A stretch of 64,000 nucleotides of DNA from Trichoplax sp. H2 (lineage: Eukaryota; Placozoa; Uniplacotomia; Trichoplacea), in assembly GCA_003344405.1 (NCBI GenBank), contig NOWV01000032.1, positions 62,001 through 126,000 of the forward strand, written 5' to 3'. Shown piece by piece: positions 13,196-26,678 of this stretch; positions within the stretch are counted from its first letter, which is position 1, and each line of letters opens with the position of its first letter. A program made the translations under genes and the position numbers. The notes under the pieces are model-generated. The model ran no database searches. It saw only the letters and a program-made list of their open reading frames with translations, and was not told the DNA's origin.

Positions 13196-13666
13196 TTAAG
13201 AAAGAAAATCGTTATGAGCCTTCGGATATATTAAAATCATGCAATGGCGATCAATTTTGTACAAATTGATGCAAAAATTGTAATATTGAATGGATCGGAT
13301 CCCATCGTACAATGTACTGTCAATGTCTTCCATGAATTTCATAGTCAAGGATACAAGAAAAGAAAAGATTTTTATTGTTAGTATAAAATAGAAGTAGACG
13401 GCATTCGCCATAATGTTGGTGGCCCATCGCACGGTGTGCATGGCTCCAGTTTTTCGATATAATCCAATGAACAGCGTTATTAAACTGTCTAGTTTGCCCA
13501 ATAAATAGTCGTTGACAGTCCTACTTTCTTTCCTTATAGTACTGTACTCGCAAGTTTCACTTAAGCCTCTGAAATGATCGACTGTATCGGGGACTACTGT
13601 ACTAATTTTGAAATAGTCCCTATGGGGATGGAGTCTTTGAACATAGTAGTATTGCCTACTATGCAA
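13196..13666 (-). CDS. Unrecognised ORF, 156 codons, doubtful
   Basis: The longest open frame in the 11.8-15.5 kb gap. The predicted protein has a polar first half rich in Ser, Thr, Asp and Glu, then a hydrophobic run around VYFYFILTIKIFSFLVSL that could be a membrane segment. I recognise no family. Local GC is higher here, which lengthens chance ORFs, and there is no partner exon. It could be a small lineage-specific membrane protein, a decayed gene or noise. Judged more likely not a gene. Confidence 0.2.
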   Translation of the reverse strand: MHSRQYYYVQRLHPHRDYFKISTVVPDTVDHFRGLSETCEYSTIRKESRTVNDYLLGKLDSLITLFIGLYRKTGAMHTVRWATNIMANAVYFYFILTIKIFSFLVSLTMKFMEDIDSTLYDGIRSIQYYNFCINLYKIDRHCMILIYPKAHNDFLS

Positions 13667-13837
13667 TTTATGGAGGATATCATGCTATGGCTGCCATTGT
13701 TGAGGAAAAGTCAAGAATAATTGTAGAACCACCAACTACTAAACCCTCCTTCCGTACAACAACGTATAGTCATGGACTCCTAAAAACTTACAATATTTTT
13801 ACGAGTCCGTGCTACATAGAATGTGGGACTGTCAATT

Positions 13838-14239
13838 GGTAATGACTAATCTTCGCAATGTAGAAATTACAGTACTTGTTGTAGTGGATCTTCAGGTTAG
13901 CCCGTGATACCTTGTATAAAATGCAGCTCACGCTTTCCTACTAGTTAATTGATTTGATTGAAGCTTAAAAGTCGTCGGATTCTCCTTTTATAAGATTCTT
14001 GCTGTAACAGTGAACTGATCGTTTTGTATTATAGCAATGGTAATGACTAATCTTCGCTTTGTAGAAACGACAGTACTTGTTGTAGTGGATCTTCAGGTTA
14101 GCCCGTGATACCTTGCATAAAATGTAGCTCACGCTTTCCTACTAGTTAATTGACTTGATTGAAGCTTAAAAGTTGTCGGACTCTCCTTTTATAAGATTCT
14201 TGCTGTAACAGTAAACGGATTGTTTTGTATCATAGCAAT
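13838..14239. repeat. 201-bp tandem duplication, two near-identical copies
   Basis: Unit 1 is 13838-14038 and unit 2 is 14039-14239. They align without gaps at an offset of exactly 201 and differ at only a small number of positions, mostly transitions. Both begin ggtaatgactaatcttcgc and end at atagcaat. No ORF of note spans either copy. The low divergence means a recent duplication or homogenisation. It lies between TRPA-b and TRPA-a. Confidence 0.9.
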
Positions 14240-15489
14240 ATCATGCTATGCACATATTTAAGTTTACTAAAATTGCTAGACACGATACAGCAAGCATTTT
14301 GATAATATAACATGTTGATACTTTGCAATCTATGATTATAACTATAACTTATCTATTATAATTACTGTATCAAACATGAACATTAATCAGTCTAACAAAC
14401 AGGTAAAAATGGACTATCCGCTTTTGCTTCAGTAATTTATGTGCAGAGAATCTAACCATCGATGGAACTTTTCATTTACTGTAGTATGCCAACTAAATCT
14501 ATCCTTACACGATACGTGAAATATCTTTAGAAAAATTGAAATCCTTATTTGCGTTCATCATCTTTGGATTTAATTGTATTTGCAGTGTAGTAAAATTCGA
14601 ATTATTACAATTTTCGGAATGATGTTTGCACCATGATGGCCGACCGCAGTGGACGTGTTTGCAAAAAAAAATATAATGCATAATTTATAATAGGTAATAT
14701 TAGGCCGAATTGTTGATTTCTGTTTTCATATTAGTTCATCAAACAACAGACCAAAACTTGAAGTGATAAATCGTAAGATGAGATTTATTATTATGGTTTA
14801 CTTAAGATTTTGATAGCGTAACACAAATAACAGCTCTATATTAACGCTCTAACATCCCAATATTAGTCTAAATTTATATTGTCTGCACTTGATTCCACAC
14901 CGCATCCTAATATAGTAAGTGTAGAATAGACGTAGCTGTATCTGAAATAGGATACTTCTAGTCCAGGTTAATTTGTACGGTTGGTTGGTTTAAGTTGTCA
15001 GTGACTCTGTAGTCATATATTAAAAAGCTCTTCATTGAGCTCTATTTATCGAATCTACGTCAATAAGCGATAAGAAGCAACGCTACTGCGTTTAGAACAA
15101 AATATTACTTTTGAGTTATCACTGCTCAAGTGAATGATGATCCGTCAGCAATCTAAATAATAGCGTCAAAGTCTTAGCTATGCTTATGCCACTTAACAAA
15201 TTATATCTTTGGCACATACCTTAAAAACACGGACACGATAGGTATAAAAGTCAGTAAATGTGCGCTGTACAGTTCATACATTCTATGCGAGCAATACTGA
15301 ACAATAACTCTTTATTTAAATTCAATATTTTATTTCGTATCCTGATGTATCTCATACGAAATATCACCGTTTACAACTATTTTATAAGAATATATTGTAC
15401 ATTATTATGTGTTTGGTAGTTTCTTACAAAATGAAGAAAGAAACGTACACACGAAAAATTCTAACCTAGAATATCTAACATTGATAGAA

Positions 15490-18400
15490 TTACGTTTGAT
15501 TTGATGTATTGCCATCTAGTTTACTAATTAATTCCTTAAAGCTCTCTCGTAATTCTCCTAGTTGCTGCCCTAAGTTATCAATCCTATGAAAGAAGCAGGT
15601 CGTTAGAAGTGAATTCGGAAATTTAAATGATAGTACATATCAGGTTGTACTATCATGGAAAAAGTAAAATTAGAGATGGATATATAGCACTTGTGGTTTA
15701 TACAAAATAAGTTACATGCACCATTTTACATATCTTATTGAAAAGACACACTCCAAATTAACCTATTACTAGTAACCTTCCATTTAAATGAATGGCTACA
15801 AAAACGTGTTATTAATAACTTTACAGTTTATTATCACCAGCAAATCCTCTCGTTTCGCTGATAGCGATTGTACCTTTTTCCTTGCTGATTTAGCTCATTA
15901 TAGATATTAGACATATGTATCAACGCGTCCTGGTTCGCGCTATCCTTCCTAGAAGTTATAGCTATGCTGGAATGATTGTGGTTGTGATTTCCAATAGGAG
16001 GCTAAATATAAGTATTGTTAAGGGAAAGCTTTACTTAAAGTACGAAAAGCTAGCAAGAATGGAACTGTAACACATTTTATACCTATTTAATATCGGCAAT
16101 TTAATGAAATAAAAATTAAGCGTCTTTTCTACAATACCTTCCCCTGATAATTACGTTCATAAACCGTATGATAGCCAATGTAAAAGTAATGTCGTAGCTT
16201 CCTAGGTAAAGTACGCTCCAAATCATCTAAATACTCGATACGAGTCGATATTAATCGTAAGCCAGCCTCACGACGTACTTTATCAATATCTCCAACAGCT
16301 AAACCAACCTAGTTAATACGCGTATAGTCATTATCAATAAAAGAAAATACTGAGATTTAGTATAAAATAAGGGTAAAAGTATAATAAGCAACAAGCTTAT
16401 CTAGAATAAAGTTGACCGCTGTAATATTATTCGCGGTAAACAGGATTCGCAAATACGTACACATACATTTACAATTATCAATCTTACCATTAAATTCATT
16501 AGTATCACCGGCATAAGAAAAATAAAAATTACGATCATAACCAAGGAAGTTATACTTTCTGTTAAACTCATCCTTCCAGTCTGAATATTATGAAACCAGT
16601 TCTCTTGATATTCTATCTCGCCTACCATCATATTAAGTACTTTTACCATTGACAATGGAACGTTATAAAATGCTGGCTAAGATTAAGATAAAAGCAATGA
16701 TTATATCATTAATGGATAGTATACAATACAGTAACATTCCTTAAAACTGATATAAGTGACTTAGATTGAAAATAATTACAACAGTAACGTATTTTTGGTA
16801 TTTGTTCATACAAATCTTAAAGTTTAACTACTTACTTCCTTCGGATTTAGGACATAAAAGCTAACTCCAAAGGCAAACGTGAGTAGGACAACAATTTCTG
16901 ATATCTACCATTTGAAGTTAATGTTCAATACCAAAGATAAAACAGTAAAGTTTAATAATTCTTCTACTTTAAAGCGGTGTATATCATAAAACGACATAGT
17001 ACATACGTGTATACCAGTTATATTTATTTCGAAATCTAGAAAACCTACCGTATTATCCTACGTAAAATCTTAATAAATTTGAACATATGTAGTACTAATA
17101 GTAATCTTAAGCAGCCTTGTACTGTATAAAACTGCATTGAAGACGGTAAAACTAATTACGCTTGTTGAGGTAATCATGAATAAAAACAGTGGCTCACTGG
17201 CTTATGTTCTTTTACTAAATATACATATTAAAGGGAGAATTTCGTTATTTTTAAACGAAATTTGAAAAAATTGCGAAACTACATCATATTTTACAATTGT
17301 TTACCCTTGATTGTCGGTACCAATCTAAGATTGATCATTTTTCTATTTTTCTTATGTTAACTTCATACTCGTAGGTAGGTTACACATTATTCAAACTTCT
17401 ATATATACTAGGACAAATAAATCTAACTTTGAAAGTTTTTGCTGTGACTGCAGCGCTATACGAGCGCATATTTAAAGTACGATTTTAAATCTATCCGATC
17501 AAGTGAGATCTACGTATTACATCGTAAAATGTGTACACTCACGTTTAGTAATGAGATAAGAACAGATTCCAACATCAGAACGAAAATACCAACATGATCT
17601 AACCTATATAGGTATAAATGACATAAAATACGTTAATAAATACATTAAATTATCTCAAAATTCTTCTATTAAAAAAGAAAAATATGATTTAAGCTATGTC
17701 TCACATTTCCATATGTAGCAATAAGTCGATATAGGCCAAAAAAATCAACAAACTATATAGGCCCATTGCAACATTAAATTCAATACGCATACCAGTTACA
17801 ATTAATAAGATATAAACAGCCAAATCAAAATAATTGGAAACTGATTTGAAGTAGGACAACCTCTAAAATATAAATATAATAAGGCGAATCAAATTGATAG
17901 AACATGTAGAGTATAAATACTAATTGCCCCCCACAGTAGCACAACTACTTTTATGCATTGATCAGCATTTTACCTGATGATAAAGTTGATATATTTCTTT
18001 CATAACATTAATATATCCAAATGTTTCCATAAAATTAGCGAGAAATATCACACCTGGAGTTCCCTAGCAAAAGCAATTTCGTTTGTTTAGTAACCTTAAA
18101 CTAAAATAAGTAGCCATAATAAGCATAACGGGATCAACGGTGCTATTGTTTTATTCAGAAGCTGCATGCGTATATGATGAACAGAATTAGACGTACAGTA
18201 TGACCATCGCCATGACTTGGCTTTTCATCACCTGTTTACACAATGCATAAAAATCATGCAAAAACATTTGTCTTCGAAATCATTTTCAACCCTAGACTAG
18301 GGTTATGCTAATCCAGATATTTATTACTGGTTTTTTTAATTCTTAAATATATTCCCAAAATATAAAAATATATACAGACTTAAGTCACAAATTTTTAAGA

Positions 18401-21400
18401 CGGTATTATTATGGCTCGGATATCTAAATAAGAAATCACTTATGCTACATAACTACATGATATCTCTACTTACAAGAAGAGCTGTAGGCGTAGATGTTGT
18501 GGTATTCTTAAGATCAGAATTGTTGCCTTGAGTTTGATTTTCGACTTCAATAGCCGCAGACTGAAAATCATTAGATAGTTCATCTGATTGCTTCTCTAGC
18601 ATGTTAGAACCACTCATATGCTGTCTACTGCCTATGCTTTGGTTGAAGTATGGTAGAGCTGTACTTGCTCTCGCTGCTCTTATTCCTTTATTAGCTGTCG
18701 GAGTTACAGCTGTTGGCTCTAGACCCACAGGATATAATCTTAAACCAATTATGGGTTTCCTAGTTGTATCGTTGAATACCTTACTGTCTTGAAGGATGAT
18801 AACATAGGTTGTAAGAGCTACCAGGAAAATTATGTAAAGCAGTAGGTTGAAATAATATAAATATTGGCCGTATTTTTTCCTAAAGCAATGAAAATTATAC
18901 CAGGAAAGTATTTACGTGTTAGGTTCATGGCATTTTCTTTATAGATAGGAATTAGCAATTAATTGTAACTAGTTGGTAATACCATTTGAAGTTGCGTAGT
19001 TGAATTGCTAGCTCATGATTTAGTAGATCAATTTGTTTGCTCTTCACCATTGTCTAAGAATACCAGTATTGATAATTTAATGTAGTGATTACAAGAAAGG
19101 AATCATATAGTTGCTTAAATAACTCAACACTTCTAAAGTTATAAGACTTTCTCTAAAAATATATATGGCGAATCTAATAGCCATGATTACTAATACTGAT
19201 CATCAATAAATAACAATATCAAGTAACCAGTGCATAGTTTTATCTTTAGCTTTATATCATCAATTCAATAAATATTTAATTTAATTTCTACACAGATTAT
19301 TATAGCCGTAAATGTTATTAAACTAAACGTGCGATTATTCGTTGAAATCTATATTTTCCTTTACACGGCTTCTGTTCGTAATGTATTCGCGATGTAAAGC
19401 TAATATGAATACTCTCACAGCAATATTGTAATTTTCATTAACTCTAAAATATGTCTATTCAGTAAATAGGACTCATAATTTCATGTAGTTAAACTTCCTT
19501 TGTCCTCAATTGCAATATAACATAGTATCCTGTCACGGTGCAAATGGACCTTGAAATGATGGTATAGATTAAATTATCTTCATTTATGCGTATATCATAC
19601 GTCTTAAAGTATTTAAAGCATCAGGTCTTCATAATTAAGCTAAATTATTTTTTAAATTTGTATTTTGAACAAGATTTTAATACTGTAAAGTATGTACAGT
19701 CTGTAAGCCTGTAATTACCATTAAGGCATTATTTCTATTTTTTCGGCTTGATACTTTTTGTCTAGATTCGAATTCTGGGCCTGGATCGATTAACGTAAAA
19801 TCGTAAAAGATTTCTTTGATCTAGAATTATGATAGCAAATTTGATATTATGTCTACACGTACGAAACGTATCATATCACACGATATGGAGCAAGTCGTAC
19901 CTGAGAAGATTCAGAACAATTAGATATAATGGTCTCATTAGATAGATATTGGTAACTTATACAAGAATCCATTGCAACCTAGAGGACACAGATATTCTGT
20001 AGCTTTATTTACTAATTCACTTGTTAAACCCTCTTAACCTGACGTTATCAAATGTATTAGCTTCCACATTTTCTTACTTTGGCAGCGTTTGGCAATTTTT
20101 CTACCATATGCTGCATGCATGTTAAGCCGTCCTTATGAACACGTTTTAATAATTCTTTGCCCCTGGAATGAGGATCAAATTGTAATTTAATTTCAGGAGA
20201 GATTTTAGGAAGAAACAAAGCAAATTTATACAAGTTTAAACGTTTATAATGGCTTATATAGTAAGATAATTCGATAGTCAGATACGATTAGAATCGAAAA
20301 AGGATAGTTCTAAATAATTGAAACTAGTGACGTAGTCTATTGATAATTCTATTTCTACAGATTCATAGTAAAATATGTCTGTAGCACATAATCATCTTTC
20401 AAAAACTTCTTTATAGATCAATACTTTGTATTTTAACCTACTGATTATGGTTAATTAGCGTAATTGCCACACTCTCCTGGCAGTTTATTACAGCAACATC
20501 TAAACAACTGTAATTTTCTTCGTCAAGACTATCTATTTTGGCACCATGTCTTAGCAGCTCGATAACAATACCATTATATCCTTTGGCTGCAGCTACGTGC
20601 AATAGCGATTGCTTGGTTTATTGGAATAGACGTGAAAAAAATATAAGTTTATAAAACACCTAGAACACGTAGTAATCTCAAATTTACATATTAAATTGTT
20701 CTCTGATATATAATTCTGATAGTTCAAGTTTATACACATATGCACTATATAGAGTGTAATACTTACAGCATTGGCATTTGGAGTGTTGATGGAAACACCA
20801 TGTTTTAATAATACCTGTACAATTTTAATATAGCCAGCGTTAACTGCAATTTCTAGAGGCGTCATGTAACTGCAATCTCTAAATAGTACAAAAATCAATA
20901 AACCGCAGCTTGAATACTACGTTAGATTATATGCACGCGTACCGTACTTTAATTTAACACTGTATGTGTATATTTGCTGTCAAGTACGGTATTTTGGCTT
21001 TAACGTATTGCTATTAAATTAATCTGCCTCTCCGGTGTACTCCAAATTATATTGCACTAATGGCTCAATCCGGGTTTTATACTCGTTCATTTGAACGGGT
21101 AATTTACGAAATTAACGCAAAAACTGAACTGTAAACTTTAATTTAGGTTATATTTCCAACTTTATGATAACATTCCATGGCTCTAACTTATTATAAGAAA
21201 ATAATGTAGATTATAGCAATAATAGATTTCAGTATAACTTTACCGTCTTTCGGCATCGGCTCCATTTTTCAAGCAAAATTGTACCGTTTGTTTATGGCCG
21301 CCGACTACAGCAACATGTAAAGGTGTACGAGATTTATCTCCCAAATGATTTATTAGTGGCGGCGCCCGTCGACAAATAAATTGTATGATTGGTTGATTTT

Positions 21401-24400
21401 CAGTTCTAAATCAAAAAATATAGGGGTTAGAGCAGATAGATAATTTTTATATCGAAGCTGCAAGACCAATGAAGTTCTCACTTAGCACTCTTTCTATTTT
21501 AGGACTGAAATATTTCAATTAAAAGATTGTATGTGAAGATAAAAACAGTTAGTTATATCTATTACATCTTAACTGACAATAACATAAGGGTAAAATTCGT
21601 TTAAGTAAAAGTGTATACGAAAGGTAAATTATGTTTAACAAAAATCCAGTAGGTATTTAGAGTGAGATGTGAATTGAACATGATTATACTATTTATTAAA
21701 CAACACCGATAATTATTGATTACTTTAATTAACGAATTATCTATTTCTATGGCTAAGAAATTTAAAGCCTATTATGCTTTCACATCAGAATGCAATTAGT
21801 TTCTGTAATATTTCAGGGAAATTTATATCTATACAACTTTAAATTGTAGCAAAAACTCACTTACTTGCACGCGAGATGGAGAGGAGTATTATCATCTTCA
21901 TCGATGCTATCAATATTGCTGCCATTTTCAGCAAGCAAAGAAACAACCTTTTCGAAATTAACATTAAATAAAACTGTAATAAGTATATTGTAACTTAATT
22001 CGAATAAGAAGAAGAATTAATCTCATATGTACAAACAGTATAAGTTATACATTATAATGGCCATTTTCAGCTGCATAATGAAAAGCAGTTCTTCCATGAG
22101 TATCTGGTTCATTTATTAATGCTTGCGCTCCTCTCTAAGTAATCCAGTCATCATGCAATATTCATATATTGTGTAACATTTTATTAAATAATTTAGTAAA
22201 TATCTGACCATCTATCTTACATTTAGTAAATCTTTTAGAATTTCTAAACGATCGAAATTCGCGGCGATATGTAAGCAAGACTGGTTCTTATCGTCCATGA
22301 TCATACAACTGGCTCCCTGGTCGAGCAGAAATTTTACTATCTCTGATTTGCCATTTTCTATTGCAAGAAGCAAGGCAGTTTTGTGTCTACCATCGACACT
22401 ATCAATGTTTGCACCCTATTAACAGCATGGATAAAATAATTTCATCCAATACACTCAAAATAGTCAAAGAAGTCACGCAAGCGTTCTTACATTTTTCAGT
22501 AATAACTGAATAATTTTTTTATGACCATAACACGAAGCAAGATGGAGTGGAGTTTTATAGCGATAATCACGACATTCGATATCTATATTACTCGCAATTA
22601 ACAGCTCAACAGCACTGCGTTGGCCAGAAATAACAGCAAGGTGGAGTGGAGTCTGTCCTTGTTTCTGTTCAATATAATATAGTTTGCCAGAATTTGGTAA
22701 ATTGTTTCAATTACTGATTTTATTTTCTGTTACTTATTTCGATTTCTACTTTAAACATTAATTATTGAAAGAATTAGCACTAAAGCGTACGGTTAAAATA
22801 TCTTTTTTATTAAAATTACCTGAACAGCGCTAATATCACTATTGAATTCTAAGCATAACTTGATGGCCTGGAGGATAGTAAAAGAAAAAAAATCAAAAGT
22901 TAGCGTAAAACACGTAATTCTTAATTTTTTAACGGGTTAAATCTGTATTTACTACAACCACTTACGCTTTTATAACCTCTTTGAGCGGCACGATGTAATG
23001 GAGTCTGCTTTTCGTTATCGCGGGCCTCAATTTGATCAAAAGTAGAAAAACTCGAAGATGAATGCTCTAATATCATAGAAATAATTTCAGTCGAGCCTTT
23101 ATCGGCAGCGTAATGTATTGGTAGGCTACCATCAACTGCTTTTAGGTTTATATCGGCACCATGTTCAAGCTAAATCGAGCAAATCAAAATGAATCCATTA
23201 TAATCGCACTATATTGTCATATTCAGATTTTTTAAAATGACTAATTTTGCTCTACTTCAAAATAACCAAATATACAACACATCAAAAACGACCTGTTATA
23301 TTCTTCCTATATATATTTTGTACTTTAAGTGAAAGTTTTTGCACCCATTCAGAAAAATGGTTTACATTGCATTAAAATATCTTTATACGTTATCTTACAA
23401 GTATTTACTTGTTAGAAATTGTGTACGGTAGTAGATTTAATTAAAATTACATTAATTACGTTTATAAAATTTTATTTTACAGTTAAAATCAACTTGCCAA
23501 ACAAGCGCAGACTTCTTTCTTAGCTTTAACGCAGGCTATGTGCAAAGCAGTCATTTTATCATGATCAACACGGTTAACAAGTATTGGGCTTACTTCAAGC
23601 AGTGCCTAAAATAATTAAATGACAAATAAACATTACGCTTAACCCCGGAATATTTTTGTTGTTTACAAGTCACAATTTCAATTATGTTTCTGGCCTAGCT
23701 TTACGTTACTCCGTTCGCTATGCTTACTTTGCAGGCTTCAATATGCCCCAATCGACTTGCAACATGAAGTGGAGATTCGCCATTACAATTAGATAATGTT
23801 GTCGATCCATTCAGAGTAATTAAAACCTTCAATGCATCTACAGAGTTATGCTTCGCAGCTATTAGCAACGGTGTTACTCCATCTCCACCGATGCAATCAA
23901 TATCTACAATTAAATTAAAAATATATAATGAAGTACTATATTGTAGTAGAACCAGAAAGAAACTGACTTATCAAGTGTAGAACTTGAAAGAACAGTGAGA
24001 AATAATATTACTGTTGAACCTGATAAAACTTAAGAGAAATTGATCAGTGAAAATCGAAAAATATTTGTTTGGCTGTATTTAAGGACATTACGGGAGCACT
24101 TTCTCCTAAAATGATCGTCTTCGAACTAAGAAAAAATTCTAATCACCGCGTATCTTAGACGATTGGTGAGAAATTATACGTCGGCTTTGAAAGTAAATGA
24201 CAATTTTATGCTAAAAGCGAATTGTTTCGTTATCAAAAAATCAATAAATCTTAAAAAATCTTAGTGAATACATTAGTAATTCTTGAAATTTTATAATTAA
24301 TGGATTTAAAGCGAGACCAATACATTCAAATTTTCTCAATAAATATTTATGCGAGATAAGTATTTCTACTGCTATTTTTTAATCTGAACTTCATAATTTA

Positions 24401-25317
24401 AGCATTCTACCATAGTCTATACATCATAATATAATTGATCTTTAGACTGAATTCAAGGATTTGATATCTAGCAAGCTTGAAACTCAAGTTTTTATAGTTA
24501 TATAATGCTATTTTTCCTTCGCTATTAATAACTAAATTGTATTCTTTGATAATATTTCTGTCAGTTTCTTAAATAGTTCAAGGAATATAGCGACAGAAAA
24601 TGCTAATTTAAAGGTAAACTTATTGTTTTTAAACTTCTAGCCATGTTTCCTTCTTGATTCTATGTGACATTATCAAGCAGGAGGTAACTACCTCTAATGA
24701 TGACAAACTTAAGTGAAAATGTTAAGAATACGTCTTTCGATTATTTCGCCACCGTACCTTGTACTATTTATTTTTATTCATGGTAACCGAATTAATAATT
24801 TATTATTTTCATGAAATTTCGTATACAACGGCAATAAAACAAAATGTACCTGCTCCATAGCGTAGTAAATACTTCACGACATCGATTCGATTATACTTGG
24901 CAGCATAATGAAGTGGCGAAAGTTTATGGCGATCCAAGCGATTACATTCGAATTTATCGTGCACTATATCACTGTCAGACAAATAATCTTCAAGAATATC
25001 GATATCCCCAGATTTAGCAGCCTAATTGAAGGCATTCTTATTAAATCAGAGCTTTTATAAATAATTTAACAGGGAATCGATTTATATATTGCGATACAAG
25101 CTCTAGTTATGGCGATAAACATTAATTTAGTATGCTGTATTTCTATCAGACTCATTGCCCTTACCCAAAAAAGATCTCTGGTGCTGTTTTCATCTGGATT
25201 AAATTTAGCATCACTAATAATAGAGCCACGAATTTCTAACGGTATTTCCTTATTGTTTGGCAAGTTAGCGAAAGCCACCTTATTTTTACCCCAAAACCTT
25301 AAATTTGCTAAAGACAT
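15490..25317 (-). CDS. TRPA1-like: TRPA-b: TRPA-family cation channel, 25 exons
   Basis: Ankyrin-rich TRPA channel, 1154 residues. Exons, 5' to 3': 25165-25317, 24850-25021, 23728-23903, 23498-23605, 22966-23169, 22820-22867, 22491-22664, 22221-22415, 22051-22134, 21865-21947, 21244-21405, 20767-20878, 20442-20611, 20078-20162, 19719-19820, 18983-19053, 18474-18879, 17974-18063, 17705-17862, 17543-17603, 16836-16904, 16488-16676, 16138-16308, 15874-16001, 15490-15583. The start is MSLANLRFWG. Ankyrin repeats fill about residues 52-614. S1 lies in the 406-nt exon 17, whose S1-S2 loop is the longest of the four copies, Ser/Thr/Asn-rich, with sequons such as NNSD. Pore: MMVGEIEY (Glu981), S6 ILMNLM, then VGLAVGDIDKV. 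A short coiled-coil C terminus ends the protein. The intron after exon 4 uses a GC donor (TTG|GCAAGT). No disruption was found. TRPA-c is its closest relative in the window. Confidence 0.93.
18288..18304. repeat. Short perfect inverted repeat
   Basis: aaccctag-a-ctagggtt: 8-bp arms around one base, in the intron between the S1 and S2 exons of TRPA-b. Probably chance; listed for completeness. Confidence 0.4.
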
Positions 25318-26678
25318 AGTTGGTCCTTCCTGTATCGCAGCATACAAGTAACTTTCAGATTATACTATAGGTTTATAAATTATACATTTCATGTAACCTA
25401 ATAATGTAACATTTGTTTCTAAAAATAATACGTAACCCAATTAATTTAACCTTATGTAAAAAGTTCACCTTCCTAATAACTATATGAAGAACAGTTTAGG
25501 CTTCTGACGTAATCAAGATTTATTTGCTTTAGTATTGTTATCGTAATTTTGATAATTGTCAGTCTATTACTTAATTTCATAATTACTGTCGTAAACAACG
25601 GCCAGTTACCATATTACCTACTGATGCACTTTAAGTTAAATTAGGGGTGTAAATAGATATAGATTACAACCTACTATTATATTATAATTGATAACAACTT
25701 TATATTACAAAAATAGAAATGATCTATAACACAGCTAGAGTACGCATATTTTAGAATAATCTTTAAATATTCTTTAAATACAAGGCGAAGCCATTATTAC
25801 TTGCATTGGATTTCATTTCTGAATGAGACCACAAAACAACTTTTATATCTTATTATTTTACCGATAGCGGTAAAATTCATAAATATTATCCATTAATCTA
25901 AATATTAATTTCCTAACAATAGTATCGATGCGCTATCACAAAGTTGACATTAACAATTTTTAGCCATAGACGTGGAACTGCAATCACAATTTTAATTGCA
26001 TACATAGCACGTTACAGCGATAAATTCTCCTAAAAAGGTCATTATATATAATGGTTACTAAAGTTTACCTAGTCAAATCGACACCGTTTTTGCATTTGAT
26101 GGAATCACTAGTATAGGTTCAGTGGCTGATTATCTTGCTACATTCATTAATGCAGCTATGAGAATGAATGAGATTATATTGGACGATTCCTAAATTTTCA
26201 TGCTTAGTGATTTAATGCAAATATGCCTGTGCCAACTGCCATAATTTCTTGTTGTTTTATGTTATTTTCTAAAATTTTTACAATGGTAAGGCAGAATCTT
26301 TCAACTACACCTGTGATCATAATATTATTAGTAAAAATTATTAATCGCTAAATGCAAAAAGGCGGCCTGAGTTTTCATGTACATAACATGATATACACAC
26401 TAGTGACAGGCTTTGTCGTTTACCGTGTAGATAATATATAATCGATCATTTTGCAAAATGGCCGATTGTCCATACGGTACACGACATAAACATATATAAA
26501 GTTGGACAAATATCACATTTTTTATTATGTCTCTAGTCGAAATACAGTACTTAGAGATATTGTAATGTTAACCAATTCGGCCAAAAAATCGATCAGTTAA
26601 ATTTATCGTTTTATCAGTCATAAAAATTAGTTGAAAAAGTGCAACAAAGCAAAGTAATTCATAAATTAAGCTCCATAC
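25318..26678. other. Upstream region of TRPA-b
   Basis: 1.36 kb of AT-rich sequence between TRPA-b exon 1 and the relic TRPA exons. It should hold the TRPA-b promoter. I looked for ankyrin-type exons that could continue the relic downstream and found none. Confidence 0.5.

Larger units (their letters stand above)
11802..15489. other. Intergenic region between TRPA-b and TRPA-a
   Basis: 3.7 kb containing the TRPA-a promoter and the TRPA-b 3' end. From about 11.9 to 13.8 kb the base composition is less AT-rich than elsewhere and short ORFs appear: plus strand 12307-12489 (60 codons), plus strand 12597-12827, minus strand 13196-13666, and a 49-codon plus-strand ORF starting near 13686. None resembles a family I know and none is clearly spliced. 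The same stretch is dense in cagtac/gtactg palindromes (strongest at 12876-13033). A 201-bp tandem duplication follows. The segment 14240-15489 is AT-rich with nothing recognisable. Confidence 0.5.

Noticed and set aside
18601-18792. Plus-strand ORF of 63 codons
   Set aside because: Antisense to TRPA-b exon 17 (S1-S2 loop).
25109-25351. Plus-strand ORF of 80 codons
   Set aside because: Antisense to TRPA-b exon 1 and its donor.
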